Shown here piece by piece: positions 15,182 through 24,386 of a stretch of 64,000 nt of DNA. The DNA is from Micromonospora sp. Llam0 (GTDB taxonomy: Bacteria; Actinomycetota; Actinomycetes; Mycobacteriales; Micromonosporaceae). The first letter of the stretch is position 1. Each line of letters begins with the position of its first letter. Below the pieces are notes generated by a model. That model had not been told where the DNA came from and ran no database searches. It was given only the letters and a program-made list of their open reading frames with translations. The stretch is taken from positions 1,426,001 to 1,490,000 of the forward strand of contig NZ_RJJY01000002.1 in NCBI RefSeq assembly GCF_003751085.1, read 5' to 3'. The position numbers and the translations under genes were made by a program.

Positions 15182-15934
15182 TCAGGGTCGGACCAGCGTC
15201 CAGGCCCGTACGCCGCCGACGATGCCGGCCGTGTTCGGCACCACCACCACGTCGTCACCCATCCGGGCCACCTGCTCGGGCCGGATCAGCCGCGAGTTGC
15301 CACCGCCGAGGTAGAGCCGGTCCCAGCAGAACACCGGTCGCAGACCGTCGACGACGCCGCGTACCCGTCGGGACCAGAACGCGTCGCCGAGCCGGCGGCG
15401 TTCGTGCTCGCCGACGTAGGTGTCGTAGCTCTGCCCCCAGCGCACCGGCGCCTGGGACAGCTCCAGGTGCGGGGCGAGCCGGCCGCCGTCGAACAGCGCG
15501 CAGCCGAGCCCGGTGCCGAGGGTGAGGACCAGTTCGCAGCCGGTGCCGGCGACCACTCCGGCGCCGTGCACCTCGGCGTCGTTGAGCACCAGCACCGGCA
15601 GGTCGAAGGCGGCGCCGAGCGCCGTACGGGCGTCGAAGCCGGACCATTCGGCGAGCAGTCCCGGGTCGACCTTGGTCCGCGGACCGGCCTTCGTCACGTA
15701 GTGCGGGGTGGCGACCACCACCCCGTGCCGGATCATGCCGGGCATCCCGACGGTGACCCGGTCGGCCGCCGGCAGCTGGTCGCTCAACTCGCGCAGGGTG
15801 TCGACGAAGCGTTTCGGCGGCAGCGGGTACGGGGTCGGCACCCGCAGCGGCCGGGCCCGCATGGTGCCGGCCTCGTCGAGTACGGACGCCTTGATGCCGC
15901 CGCCGCCGCAGTCGATGGCCAGCGTGGAAATCAT
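15182..15934 (-). CDS. ROK-family sugar kinase, polyphosphate-glucokinase-like
   Basis: 250 aa from ATG 15934. The N-terminal phosphate loop is LAIDCGGGGIKASVLDEAG, the substrate region is PVLVLNDAEVHGAG, and the adenosine motif is LVLTLGTGLGCALFDGG; these are the usual ROK/ASKHA pieces. Length and the DCGGGGIK form resemble actinobacterial polyphosphate/ATP glucokinases, but the polyphosphate-specific features cannot be judged by eye. The CXCGXXGC-type zinc motif of many ROK proteins is absent, as in glucokinases of this group. It is divergent from the ABC-F gene, 39 bp away. Confidence 0.75.
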   Translation of the reverse strand: MISTLAIDCGGGGIKASVLDEAGTMRARPLRVPTPYPLPPKRFVDTLRELSDQLPAADRVTVGMPGMIRHGVVVATPHYVTKAGPRTKVDPGLLAEWSGFDARTALGAAFDLPVLVLNDAEVHGAGVVAGTGCELVLTLGTGLGCALFDGGRLAPHLELSQAPVRWGQSYDTYVGEHERRRLGDAFWSRRVRGVVDGLRPVFCWDRLYLGGGNSRLIRPEQVARMGDDVVVVPNTAGIVGGVRAWTLVRP

Positions 15935-15973
15935 CAGCACAGTCTGCCGGTCGGCGGCTACGATCGCCGGGCC

Positions 15974-17632
15974 ATGAGCGCCACGTTGATCGCCAGGGAC
16001 CTGTCCGCCGGGCACGGTGACCGGCAGCTCTTCACCGGGCTGGACCTCGTCGTCGCGCCCGGCGACGTGATCGGGCTGGTCGGCGCGAACGGCGCCGGCA
16101 AGTCGACGCTGCTGCGGATCCTGGCCGGGGTGGACGCACCCGAGTCGGGCACGGTCACCCGCACCCCGCCGACCGCCACCGTTGGGCTGCTGCCGCAGGA
16201 ACCGCAGCGCCGACCGGGCGAGTCGGTACGCGACTTCCTGGCCCGCCGGACCGGGGTGGCGGCGGCGCAGCAGGCGATGGACGCCGCCGCCGAGGCGCTG
16301 GCCGCCGGCCAGCCCGGCGCCGACGACGACTACGCGGTGGCGCTGGAACGCTGGCTGGATCTCGGCGGCGCCGACCTGGCCGAACGCGCCGAGCAGGTGG
16401 TGGCCGACCTGGGTCTGACGGTGGCGTTGGATCAGCCGACGACGGCGCTCTCCGGCGGCCAGGCGGCCCGCGCCCAGCTCGCGTCACTGCTGCTCAGCCG
16501 CTACGACGTGGTGCTGCTCGACGAGCCGACCAACGATCTCGACCTGGCCGGGCTGGCCCGGCTGGAGCAGTTCGTCACCGGGCTGCGCGCCGGTGCCGTG
16601 CTGGTGTCGCACGACAGGGAGTTCCTGGCCCGTACGGTGCACCGGGTGGTCGAGCTGGATCTGGCCCAGCAGCAGGTCAACCACTACGGCGGCGGGTACG
16701 CCGGCTATCTGGCCGAGCGGGAGGTCGCCCGCCGGCACGCCCGCGAGGCGTACCAGGAGTACGCCGACACCCGGGCCGGGCTGGAGGCCCGCGCCCGTAC
16801 TCAGCGGGCCTGGATGGACAAGGGTGTGCGCAACGCCCGCCGCAAGGCCACCGACAACGACAAGTTCATCCCCCACTTCCGGGGCGAGACGGCCGAGAAG
16901 CAGGCGGCGAAGGCGCGGCAGACCGAGCGGATGATCGAGCGTCTGGAGACCGTCGAGGAGCCGCGCAAGGAGTGGGAGCTGCGGATGGAGATCGCCGCCG
17001 CGCCCCGGGCCGGCGCGGTGGTCGCGGTGCTGCGACAAGCAGTGGTACGCCGGGGCGGGTTCACCCTCGGTCCGGTGGATCTGCAGATCGACTGGGCGGA
17101 CCGGGTGGCGATCACCGGGCCGAACGGGTCGGGCAAGTCGACGCTGCTCGGTGCGTTGCTGGGGCGGTTGCCGCTGGACTCGGGCGAGTCGTGGCTCGGC
17201 CCGGGGGTGGTGGTCGGCGAGATCGACCAGGCCCGCCAGGTGTTCCTGCGCGACGAGCCGGTGCTGGACGCGTTCCGGGCGGCGGCCGACCTGGCCCCCG
17301 CCGAGGCCCGTACGGTGCTGGCGAAGTTCGGGCTGCGGGCCGACCACGTGCTGCGGCCGGCGGCCACCCTCTCACCGGGTGAGCGAACCCGTACCGCGCT
17401 GGCGTTGCTGCAGGCGCGCGGGGTGAACCTGCTGGTCCTCGACGAACCGACGAACCATCTGGATCTGCCGGCGATCGAGCAGTTGGAGTCGGCGCTGGCG
17501 TCGTTCACCGGCACGTTGCTGCTGGTTACGCACGACCGCCGGATGTTGGAGTCGGTGCGGCTGACCCGCCGGATCACGCTGGGCGGCGACGGCCCCGCGT
17601 TCCGGTCGCTGCTGGACCTGTCCCTCGACTAG
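15974..17632 (+). CDS. ABC-F family ATPase (ribosome-associated type)
   Basis: 552 aa with two nucleotide-binding domains and no membrane segments. Domain 1: Walker A GANGAGKST (residues 37-45), signature ALSGGQAARAQ, Walker B VVLLDEPTNDLD. Domain 2: Walker A GPNGSGKST, signature LSPGERTRTAL, Walker B LLVLDEPTNHLD. They are separated by a charged linker (RRKATDNDKFIPHFRGE), the P-site tRNA interaction motif of ABC-F proteins. These factors rescue stalled or antibiotic-bound ribosomes. Which antibiotic, if any, cannot be told from sequence. Confidence 0.88.
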   Translation: MSATLIARDLSAGHGDRQLFTGLDLVVAPGDVIGLVGANGAGKSTLLRILAGVDAPESGTVTRTPPTATVGLLPQEPQRRPGESVRDFLARRTGVAAAQQAMDAAAEALAAGQPGADDDYAVALERWLDLGGADLAERAEQVVADLGLTVALDQPTTALSGGQAARAQLASLLLSRYDVVLLDEPTNDLDLAGLARLEQFVTGLRAGAVLVSHDREFLARTVHRVVELDLAQQQVNHYGGGYAGYLAEREVARRHAREAYQEYADTRAGLEARARTQRAWMDKGVRNARRKATDNDKFIPHFRGETAEKQAAKARQTERMIERLETVEEPRKEWELRMEIAAAPRAGAVVAVLRQAVVRRGGFTLGPVDLQIDWADRVAITGPNGSGKSTLLGALLGRLPLDSGESWLGPGVVVGEIDQARQVFLRDEPVLDAFRAAADLAPAEARTVLAKFGLRADHVLRPAATLSPGERTRTALALLQARGVNLLVLDEPTNHLDLPAIEQLESALASFTGTLLLVTHDRRMLESVRLTRRITLGGDGPAFRSLLDLSLD

Positions 17633-17722
17633 GGGCAGGACCAAAGGGTACGACCGGGTTGCGGGGCCGCCGCCGGCCAGTCCGGGTCAGCGGCGGGAGC
17701 CGCCCGCCGCTGCCAATCCGGC

Positions 17723-19114
17723 TCAGAGCCGGTCGGCGTCCGGTGTCGGTTGCGGTGGTGGCTGCTGGTAGATGTCCGGGATCCCGTCGCCGTCGCGGTC
17801 CTGCCGTTCCTGTTCGGAGATCCGCCGGTAAACCTTGTTGCGCCGGCTGAGGACGATGGCGGCGAGCAGTGCCGCGGTCAGCGAGCCGATCAGGACGGCT
17901 GCCTTGACGTGGGCGTCGCGGTCGCTGCCGGCGCCGAACGCCAGCTCGCCGATCAGCAGCGAGACGGTGAACCCGATGCCGGCCAGCAGGGACACCCCGA
18001 GCAGGTCGACCCATTTCAGCCCGCCCAGGTCGGCGCGGGTGAAGCGGGTCATCAGCCCGGTGGCGCCCAGGATGCCGATCGTCTTGCCGAGGACCAGACC
18101 GGCGATCACGCCGATCGCCACCGGATCGGTCAGCACCGACCCGATGCCGCCGTCGCGCAGCGACACCCCGGCGGCGAAGAAGGCGAAGACCGGCACGGCG
18201 AAGCCGGCGGAGACCGGCCGCCACCGGTGTTCGAAGTGCTCGGCCAGGCCGTGCTGCTCGCCCTTGCGGGGCAGCACCGGCACCATGAAGCCGAGCAGTA
18301 CGCCGGCGATGGTGGCGTGTACGCCGGAGGCGTGCATCAGCGTCCAGGTGATGGCGGCCAGTGGGATCAGCGCCCACCACCAGGTTTTGCCGAACCGCAG
18401 CAGCAGCGCGAAGGCGAGCAGCGGCAGCAGGGAGCCGGCCAGTGCCAGGAAGTTGACCTGTTCGGTGTAGAAGAACGCGATGATGGTGATCGCCAGCAGG
18501 TCGTCGACGACGGCCAGGGTGAGCAGGAAGGCGCGCAGCCCCTGCGGCAGGTGGGAGCCGATGACGGCGAGCACGGCGAGGGCGAACGCGATGTCGGTGG
18601 CGGTGGGGATCGCCCAGCCGCGCAGCGCGCTGTCGCCAGTGTTGAGGTTGATCAGTACGTAGATGAGCGCCGGCATGGCCATGCCGCCGATCGCGGCGAT
18701 CACCGGCAGCGCGGCCCGGCGGGGGCTGCGCAGTTCACCGGCGACGAATTCGCGTTTGAGTTCCAGACCGACCACGAAGAAGAAGATCGCCAACAGGCCG
18801 TCCGCCGCCCAGTGCGCCAGGTCGACGTCCAGGTGCAGCGGTGCCCCGCCGGGCCAGGGCACGAACTGGCCCAGGTCGGTGTAGGCGGCACTCCACGGCG
18901 AGTTGGCCCAGATCAGCGCGATGACCGCGCCGAGCAGCAGCAGCCCGCCGCCGACGGTCTCGGTGCGGAGCACGTCGCCGATGAACTTGGCTTCCGCCCA
19001 GGAGGAGAGCTGGAAGGGACGCCGGGACTCCGGCGGCCTGGTTGAGTCCGACTTTTTACTCGATCCGGACTTGTCGCCGGATCCGGAAGCCTTGGTGGGG
19101 GTCGGGTCGGTCAT
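17723..19114 (-). CDS. nhaA: Na+/H+ antiporter NhaA
   Basis: 463 aa from ATG 19114 with GGTGGAG upstream. A Ser/Lys-rich cytoplasmic tail of about 35 residues precedes 11-12 transmembrane helices. The functional acidic residues are present: TATDIAFAL (Asp174, equivalent to E. coli Asp133) and VVDDLLAI (Asp204/Asp205, equivalent to Asp163/164). It exports Na+ in exchange for protons and helps in pH and salt stress. A charged C-terminal tail ([20 protein letters not shown]) has a DxDxDG-like stretch unusual for NhaA and could bind calcium. Confidence 0.93.
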   Translation of the reverse strand: MTDPTPTKASGSGDKSGSSKKSDSTRPPESRRPFQLSSWAEAKFIGDVLRTETVGGGLLLLGAVIALIWANSPWSAAYTDLGQFVPWPGGAPLHLDVDLAHWAADGLLAIFFFVVGLELKREFVAGELRSPRRAALPVIAAIGGMAMPALIYVLINLNTGDSALRGWAIPTATDIAFALAVLAVIGSHLPQGLRAFLLTLAVVDDLLAITIIAFFYTEQVNFLALAGSLLPLLAFALLLRFGKTWWWALIPLAAITWTLMHASGVHATIAGVLLGFMVPVLPRKGEQHGLAEHFEHRWRPVSAGFAVPVFAFFAAGVSLRDGGIGSVLTDPVAIGVIAGLVLGKTIGILGATGLMTRFTRADLGGLKWVDLLGVSLLAGIGFTVSLLIGELAFGAGSDRDAHVKAAVLIGSLTAALLAAIVLSRRNKVYRRISEQERQDRDGDGIPDIYQQPPPQPTPDADRL

Positions 19115-19213
19115 GTAGAGAACTCCACCTCCACGTACATGCAGCAGGTACAGCGACGCCGGCCCTGGTTGACCGGCGTGTCGATGATGATCACACTATC
19201 CGTTCCGGCCCGG

Positions 19214-21145
19214 TTACCGAAGGTCTGCGGCTGGCGACGCCGTCGTCGGGCGACGCCCGCCGCCCGGTACGCCGTACCCCGATTCTTCCAAGCTCATGTC
19301 GCGCTGACCAGCAAGTGCGGGGTCTCTCACCGACCCCGGCCGGCTGCGCAGCCAAAGTTCGAGTTGCAGCAACGTGTAGATCTCGCCGGCGTGGTCGAGC
19401 CCGGCCTGGTGCTCGTCGAGCAGCCGGCGGACCGCAGCCGGCTGGAACAGGCCACGGTCCTCGAAGGTCCGGTCGGTGAGCAGGTCCCGGGCGAGTTCGC
19501 GCAGCTCGGCCCGCAGCCAACTGGCCAGCGGCGGCCGCGCGTCCACCGGCTCGGACGTGACCGCCCGGCCCGGCAACCAGCCGGCCGCCGCCCGCCGCGC
19601 CAGGTTCCGCCGCCGCCCCGGCACCTTCCACGATGCCGGCAGGCCGGCCACCCACTCGAGCAGTCGGTGGTCGAGCAACGGCGCCTGCAGCCGTAGTCCC
19701 GCGCCGGCCGACACGGTCGACCACCGGGCGAGTACGTCGCCGGGCAGGTATCCGTGCAGGTCCGCATCGGTCATCCGGGTCGACTGAGAGTCCCCCGACG
19801 AGGCGAGGTAGGCCGCCTCGGCCAGCAGGGCGCTGTCCACATCGGCGAGTTCGTCGCGCAGCCGCGCCGGGTAGAGGGCACTTTTCTGCTCGGCGCTGCA
19901 CTCGGCGACGATCCGGGCGTACCGGGTCGGTGGTGGGCAGCCGGCGACCTCCAGCAGCCGGCCGAACCGGCGCACCGGGGTCCCGGCCATGCTCCGCCGC
20001 ACCAGCGCGGCCCCGGCCCGCTGCAACCCGGGCAGTCCGGCCGGCCGCTGCGGCCAGCCGTTGAGCCAGCCGAGCAGCAGGTGGTGCGGGAACCCGCCGT
20101 ACAGCAGGGCACCGCCGAGGCCGCAGAACGCCTCCGCCCGCCGCACCCCGGCGTACCGGGCGACCAGGTAGGCGGGGATCGCGGCCGGGCTGGCGAACGG
20201 TTCGTCGAACAGGCCGGCGATCTGCTGCGGTACGGCCGGGTCGAGCCCGGTCACCAGATACTCCTGGTGCTCGGTGCCGAGCGCCCGGGCGACGGCTCGC
20301 GCCGCCGCCCGCTGGTCGAGCCGGGGTTCGCCGAACCCGACCGAGCAGGTGTGCGCCCTGACGCTGGTGCTGCGGGTCACGGCGGCCGCGACCAGCGTGG
20401 CGCTGATCCCGCCGGAGAGCAGCACGTGCGGCGGCCCGGTGGCCGGCAGCCGGGAGCGCACGGCGTCGACCAGCCGCCCGCGGAGCTGCTCGGCGGCCTG
20501 GTCGATGCCCGACGTCGTCGGCCCGGCAGCGGCGTCGAGTGTCCAGTAGCGACGCGTGGTCACCCGCCCGTCCGCCCAGATCAGCGACGTGCCCGGGGGA
20601 AGCTTGCGGATGCCGGCGTAGATCGTCCACGGCGCGGGGACGTACCGGTAGGTCAGGTAGTGGTGCAGTGCGACCGGGTCGAGCTCCTGGCCGGTTCGGG
20701 GATCGGCCAGCAACGCCCGCAGCTGCGAGGCGAAGGTCAGCCGGCCACCGCTGAGCCGCCAGTACAGCGTCCGCTCTCCGGTCCGGTCGGCCGCGAGCAT
20801 CAGCTGGCTCCGGTCGCGGTCCCAGACCGCGATCGCGAAGTCGCCGGTCAGCCTGGTGACGGCCGCCGTACCGTGCCGCTGGTACAGGTCGAGCAGGTCG
20901 GGTTGGGCGGTGCAGCTGACCGCGACCGCGTCCGTCGTGGCCGCGTAGTACGGCGACCGGGTCGCGTAGAAGGGCGACCGGGTCGCCGCTGGGTGCTCGT
21001 CGGGCCAACGGGCGACGATCGCCGCGCGGTCGTCCAGGTAGCGACCGGTCCGCTGGAGGTCATGCGGGGTGCAGGCCAGGGCGAGTTGGTCGGCGCGCTG
21101 GCCGCGACCACCGGCCTCACCGATAATACCGACTATTGCTGACAT
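19214..21145 (-). CDS. Asparagine-synthetase-like protein with lost catalytic motifs
   Basis: 643 aa with the layout of class B asparagine synthetases: N-terminal glutaminase fold (to about 200) and C-terminal ATP-pyrophosphatase fold. The nucleophile Cys2 is Ser (MSAIVGIIGE). The pyrophosphate loop SGGxDS is SGGISA (244-249). The later GEGADELFGGY motif is GLGGALLYGGF (342-352). Other family marks remain (GDFAIAVWDRDRSQLMLAADR, LFDEPFASPAAIPAYLVAR, APLLDHRLLEWV). It therefore probably cannot hydrolyse glutamine or adenylate a carboxylate by the known mechanism. It stands alone, with no lasso-peptide or other biosynthetic partner nearby. A short palindrome (21145-21157) overlaps its start codon. 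Confidence 0.8.
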   Translation of the reverse strand: MSAIVGIIGEAGGRGQRADQLALACTPHDLQRTGRYLDDRAAIVARWPDEHPAATRSPFYATRSPYYAATTDAVAVSCTAQPDLLDLYQRHGTAAVTRLTGDFAIAVWDRDRSQLMLAADRTGERTLYWRLSGGRLTFASQLRALLADPRTGQELDPVALHHYLTYRYVPAPWTIYAGIRKLPPGTSLIWADGRVTTRRYWTLDAAAGPTTSGIDQAAEQLRGRLVDAVRSRLPATGPPHVLLSGGISATLVAAAVTRSTSVRAHTCSVGFGEPRLDQRAAARAVARALGTEHQEYLVTGLDPAVPQQIAGLFDEPFASPAAIPAYLVARYAGVRRAEAFCGLGGALLYGGFPHHLLLGWLNGWPQRPAGLPGLQRAGAALVRRSMAGTPVRRFGRLLEVAGCPPPTRYARIVAECSAEQKSALYPARLRDELADVDSALLAEAAYLASSGDSQSTRMTDADLHGYLPGDVLARWSTVSAGAGLRLQAPLLDHRLLEWVAGLPASWKVPGRRRNLARRAAAGWLPGRAVTSEPVDARPPLASWLRAELRELARDLLTDRTFEDRGLFQPAAVRRLLDEHQAGLDHAGEIYTLLQLELWLRSRPGSVRDPALAGQRDMSLEESGYGVPGGGRRPTTASPAADLR

Positions 21146-21314
21146 AGCGTGACGCTAACCTCAGCTCGTCGTCTCGGGTGCCGAGATGTCGATCCGGCTC
21201 CACCGACGGCGCCGGGTAGCCGGAATCCCGTCTTGGTTTTCGCCGATTGACGCCATAGGACCGTAATGTCTGGTTAGCCTGGATCTCTCAGCGATCGAGC
21301 CAGAGGTGATCACC

Positions 21315-22628
21315 ATGACCGGACGACCTGACGATCAGGGCAATCCGGCACCGGCCCCGGAGAACTGGGCCGACCTGCCCGCGTACGACCAGGGCCGGCA
21401 CCGCCCCGCCACGGCGGACGACGACTGGGCCGAGTCACACCAGTGGACCATCGACCAGCAGCACGACCAGTGGGCGACCGCCGACCAGACGTACGACCAG
21501 TGGGCGACCGCCAACCAGCAGCAGTGGTCAGACCGGCAGCCGGGGGTCTCGGCGACCAGCCCGGTGGCGTTGACCCGGTCGAGCACCGGCAGTGGCCAGC
21601 ACCGGCGGCCACCGGCCCGGCACGGCCGTCGCCGGCTGCGCCGGATCGCCCTGCTCGGCATCACCGGCCTGGTGGTCGCCGCCCTCGCCGGGGTGACCGG
21701 GGTGGCCGTCGTCAGCCACTACTACCTCGGCGAAATCAACCGGATACCCGACCCGTTCGCCGCCATCCCGGCCGATCAGCGCCCGGCGCCGACGGCAAAG
21801 GGCCTGACCGTGCTGCTCGCCGGCATCGACAGCCTGGCCTCAAGCGCCACCGGCGCGGACTCCCCCGCCGGGCCGTACGGGCGGACCGACTCGCTGATGG
21901 TGGTCCGGATCACCGCCGACCGGGAGCGGGCGTACGTCGTCTCCATCCCCCGCGACTCGTGGGTGCCGGTCCCCGGCCACGGCAACGTCAAGATCAATTC
22001 CGCGTACGCGCTCGGTGGTGCCAGCCTCGCCGTACAGACCGTCGAGAATGTGACCGGCCTGCGCATCGACCACGTCGCCCTGATCGACCTCGTCGGGCTG
22101 CAGGACCTGACCGACGCGGTCGGCGGGGTGACCGTGGAGATCCCGGCCGGGACGCCCGGACCGAGCCTGCAGTCCAGCTGGCCCGCCGGACCACAGCGGC
22201 TCAACGGCGAGCAGGCCGTCAAGTACGTACGCCAGCGCTACGGCCTGCCGGAGGGCGACTTCGACCGGATGCGCCGACACCAGAACTACCTGCGCGCGCT
22301 GCTCGACGAGACCCTCGACCGGGACACCCTGACCAGCCCGCGACAGCTCGGCGCGCTGCTCGACGCGATCACCGCGACCGTCACCGTCGACGACGGCCTG
22401 ACCAACGACAAGCTCCGGCAGCTCACCTTCGACCTGCGCAAGATCCGCAACGACGTCCGGTTCGTCACCGCGCCGGTGGCGAACACCGGGTACGTCGGCG
22501 ACCAGTGGGTGATGTGGCTGGACACCGATCGCGGCGTCGACTTCTGGACCGCCGTACGCGGCGACACCTTGGAGCAGTACATCGAGCGGTACGGCGCCGA
22601 ACAGCTCGACTCGGTCGTCGTCCGCTGA
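21315..22628 (+). CDS. LytR-CpsA-Psr (LCP) family cell-wall glycopolymer ligase
   Basis: 437 aa from ATG 21315, chosen because AGAGGTGA lies just upstream (a GTG at 21306 is possible). The cytoplasmic N-terminus holds a Gln/Asp/Trp-rich repeat (DQWATADQTYDQWATANQQQ), then one membrane helix (about 108-130) and an extracellular LCP domain. Key LCP marks: GRTDSLMVVRITADRE, VSIPRDSWVPVPGHG and KINSAYALGG. LCP proteins transfer undecaprenyl-linked polymers to peptidoglycan or other acceptors. This may serve the polysaccharide genes elsewhere in the window. The next two genes, secreted and wall-related, follow on the same strand. Confidence 0.88.
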   Translation: MTGRPDDQGNPAPAPENWADLPAYDQGRHRPATADDDWAESHQWTIDQQHDQWATADQTYDQWATANQQQWSDRQPGVSATSPVALTRSSTGSGQHRRPPARHGRRRLRRIALLGITGLVVAALAGVTGVAVVSHYYLGEINRIPDPFAAIPADQRPAPTAKGLTVLLAGIDSLASSATGADSPAGPYGRTDSLMVVRITADRERAYVVSIPRDSWVPVPGHGNVKINSAYALGGASLAVQTVENVTGLRIDHVALIDLVGLQDLTDAVGGVTVEIPAGTPGPSLQSSWPAGPQRLNGEQAVKYVRQRYGLPEGDFDRMRRHQNYLRALLDETLDRDTLTSPRQLGALLDAITATVTVDDGLTNDKLRQLTFDLRKIRNDVRFVTAPVANTGYVGDQWVMWLDTDRGVDFWTAVRGDTLEQYIERYGAEQLDSVVVR

Positions 22629-22732
22629 CCACCCCACCCGCCCCTCCCATCAGTCGGACCCGACGCACCTACGCGCCGGATCCGTCCCGAAACCGGGAAA
22701 CACCGGAACAAAACAAGGAAGGTAGAGAATCT

Positions 22733-23284
22733 GTGCGTACCAGCAGAATCCTGACCGTCGGCGCAGCGACGGTGACGGCGATCGCCCTGGCGGCCACCCC
22801 GGCCGCCGCCCAGGAAGACACCACGACAACCTTCGACCTGGACGCCGGCACCCTGGACATGACCGTCCCGGGCACCGCTGACCTGGGCAACGGCGGCGGC
22901 GGCACGACGATCACCGGCCAACTCGGCGTGGTGACCGTCGACGACACCCGGGCCGCCGCCGACGCGACCTGGACCGCCGAGGTGGAGGCCACCGACTTCA
23001 CCACCGACGACGGCGGTGACGCGAGCGAGATCGTCACTCCCGGCAACATCGACTACTGGTCCGGCGCGGCGACCGCGACCGAAGGAAACGGCACCTTCAC
23101 GCCGGGGCAGGCCGACGCCGGCGCGGCCGAGCCGCTCAGTGACGTCACACCGATCACCGCGTTCGACCACACCGGCGGCACCGGCAACAACTCCGCGTCC
23201 TGGAACCCGACGTTGGAGGTCAACGTACCGCTGGCGAACGTCGCCGGCACCTACACCGGGACGGTGACCCATTCGGTCGCCTGA
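22733..23284 (+). CDS. Secreted WxL-domain-like surface protein
   Basis: 183 aa from GTG 22733 (AAGGAAGG upstream). A signal peptide (RTSRILTVGAATVTAIALAA, cleavage near TPAAAQ-ED) precedes a Thr/Asp/Gly-rich beta-type domain with TWTAEVEATDFTTD and a closing ANVAGTYTGTVTHSVA. This resembles WxL-type wall-binding domains, though the WxL tripeptides are not classical. The next gene is of the DUF916 type that accompanies WxL proteins, supporting the call. It probably sits on the wall surface. Confidence 0.65.
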   Translation: MRTSRILTVGAATVTAIALAATPAAAQEDTTTTFDLDAGTLDMTVPGTADLGNGGGGTTITGQLGVVTVDDTRAAADATWTAEVEATDFTTDDGGDASEIVTPGNIDYWSGAATATEGNGTFTPGQADAGAAEPLSDVTPITAFDHTGGTGNNSASWNPTLEVNVPLANVAGTYTGTVTHSVA

Positions 23285-24386
23285 CCGTGGTCGGCGGTGG
23301 CTGTCGCTCGCCGTCCTGCTGTGCTGCGTCGCCGGTCTGGGCCACCCGGCCCGGGCCGGCGCCGCCCCGGCCCCGCAACCGGCACCCGCAACCGACGGTG
23401 GGATCGGCATCCAACTGCTGGAGGCGCCCACGCAGCGTCGTGCCGACCCGCGGGCACACCGGTACATCGTCGACCACGTGCCACCGGGCACCGGCATCCG
23501 GCGTGAGGTGCTGGTGGTCAGCAACTCGGGGCAGTACCGAGGGATCGAGGTGTACGCCGGTGCCGCCCGCATCGAGCAGGGCCGGTTCCGCTTCGCCACA
23601 GCGGGCACCGACAACGAACTGACCTCCTGGATCACCGTGGACCAGCCCCGGCTGGACCTGGCACCGTACGAGCAGGCCCGGGTCGAGGTGACCATCGCCG
23701 TACCGCCGAAGGCCTCCGAGGGCGAGCGGTACGCGGTGATCTGGGCGGCGACCGACCCGGACGGCGTTGGCACGGACGACGGCACCGGTGCGGACAGCGG
23801 CAACGGCGACGGCACCGGCGGTGGCCAGCCGGGCGACCAGCAGGGGGTGCAGGGCGACGTCCGCCAGGTGCACCGGGTCGGCATCCGGGTCTATCTCGAC
23901 GTCGGGATGGGCGGCGAGCCGCGCTCCGACTTCGAGATCGAAGGGCTGCTGCCGGCCCGCGACGACGCCGGGGTGCCGTCGCTGAGCGCGCGGGTACGCA
24001 ACACCGGCGGCCGGGCCGTCGACCTGACCGGCGAGGTGGCGCTGTCCGACGGGCCGGCCGGGGCGCGGGCCGGGCCGTTCCCGGTGGTGCAGGGCACCAC
24101 CCTGCTGCCCGGGGAGACCGGGTCGGTGCTGGTCGAACTGCCGGGTGACCTGCCCGACGGGCCGTGGGCGGTGACCGTACGGCTGCGCAGCGGAACCGTT
24201 GCCCACGAGGCGACCGGACGGCTGACCTTTCCAGGGCCGGGCGAGGTCGGCGTACCCGCGTCGATCCTGAGCGGCATACTCACCGCGCCGACGATGATGG
24301 GCGGGTCGCTGGTGCTCGGCCTGCTGGTGCTCGGCGGTCTGGCGATGGTGGCTCGGCGGGTCCGGTCGGGGGCCCGGGCGGCGTGA
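23271..24386 (+). CDS. DUF916-like, wall-associated membrane protein, ATT start likely
   Basis: The conserved-looking part begins GIGIQLLEAPTQRRADPRAH and continues with immunoglobulin-like repeats, a Gly/Asp-rich spacer (about 165-190) and a C-terminal membrane helix (MMGGSLVLGLLVLGGLAMV) with an Arg-rich tail. The frame stays open to 23268, where RSPDRGRRWLSLAVLLCCVAG forms a perfect signal peptide, yet it has no ATG, GTG or TTG before the signal sequence. The only fitting codon is ATT at 23271, overlapping the upstream stop (TGA 23282-23284) by 14 bases. A GTG at 23478 would remove the signal peptide and 69 residues. The C-terminus overlaps the converging symporter gene by 107 bases. Confidence 0.7.
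   Translation: MRSPDRGRRWLSLAVLLCCVAGLGHPARAGAAPAPQPAPATDGGIGIQLLEAPTQRRADPRAHRYIVDHVPPGTGIRREVLVVSNSGQYRGIEVYAGAARIEQGRFRFATAGTDNELTSWITVDQPRLDLAPYEQARVEVTIAVPPKASEGERYAVIWAATDPDGVGTDDGTGADSGNGDGTGGGQPGDQQGVQGDVRQVHRVGIRVYLDVGMGGEPRSDFEIEGLLPARDDAGVPSLSARVRNTGGRAVDLTGEVALSDGPAGARAGPFPVVQGTTLLPGETGSVLVELPGDLPDGPWAVTVRLRSGTVAHEATGRLTFPGPGEVGVPASILSGILTAPTMMGGSLVLGLLVLGGLAMVARRVRSGARAA

Noticed and set aside
17750..19045. 431-codon plus-strand frame
   Set aside because: Antisense to nhaA; Gln/Gly/Arg-rich text with no domain.
19214..21145. Lasso-peptide cyclase (McjC-like) role for the asparagine-synthetase homologue
   Set aside because: Lasso cyclases keep the ATP-binding SGGxDS motif and sit next to precursor and protease genes; neither is true here.
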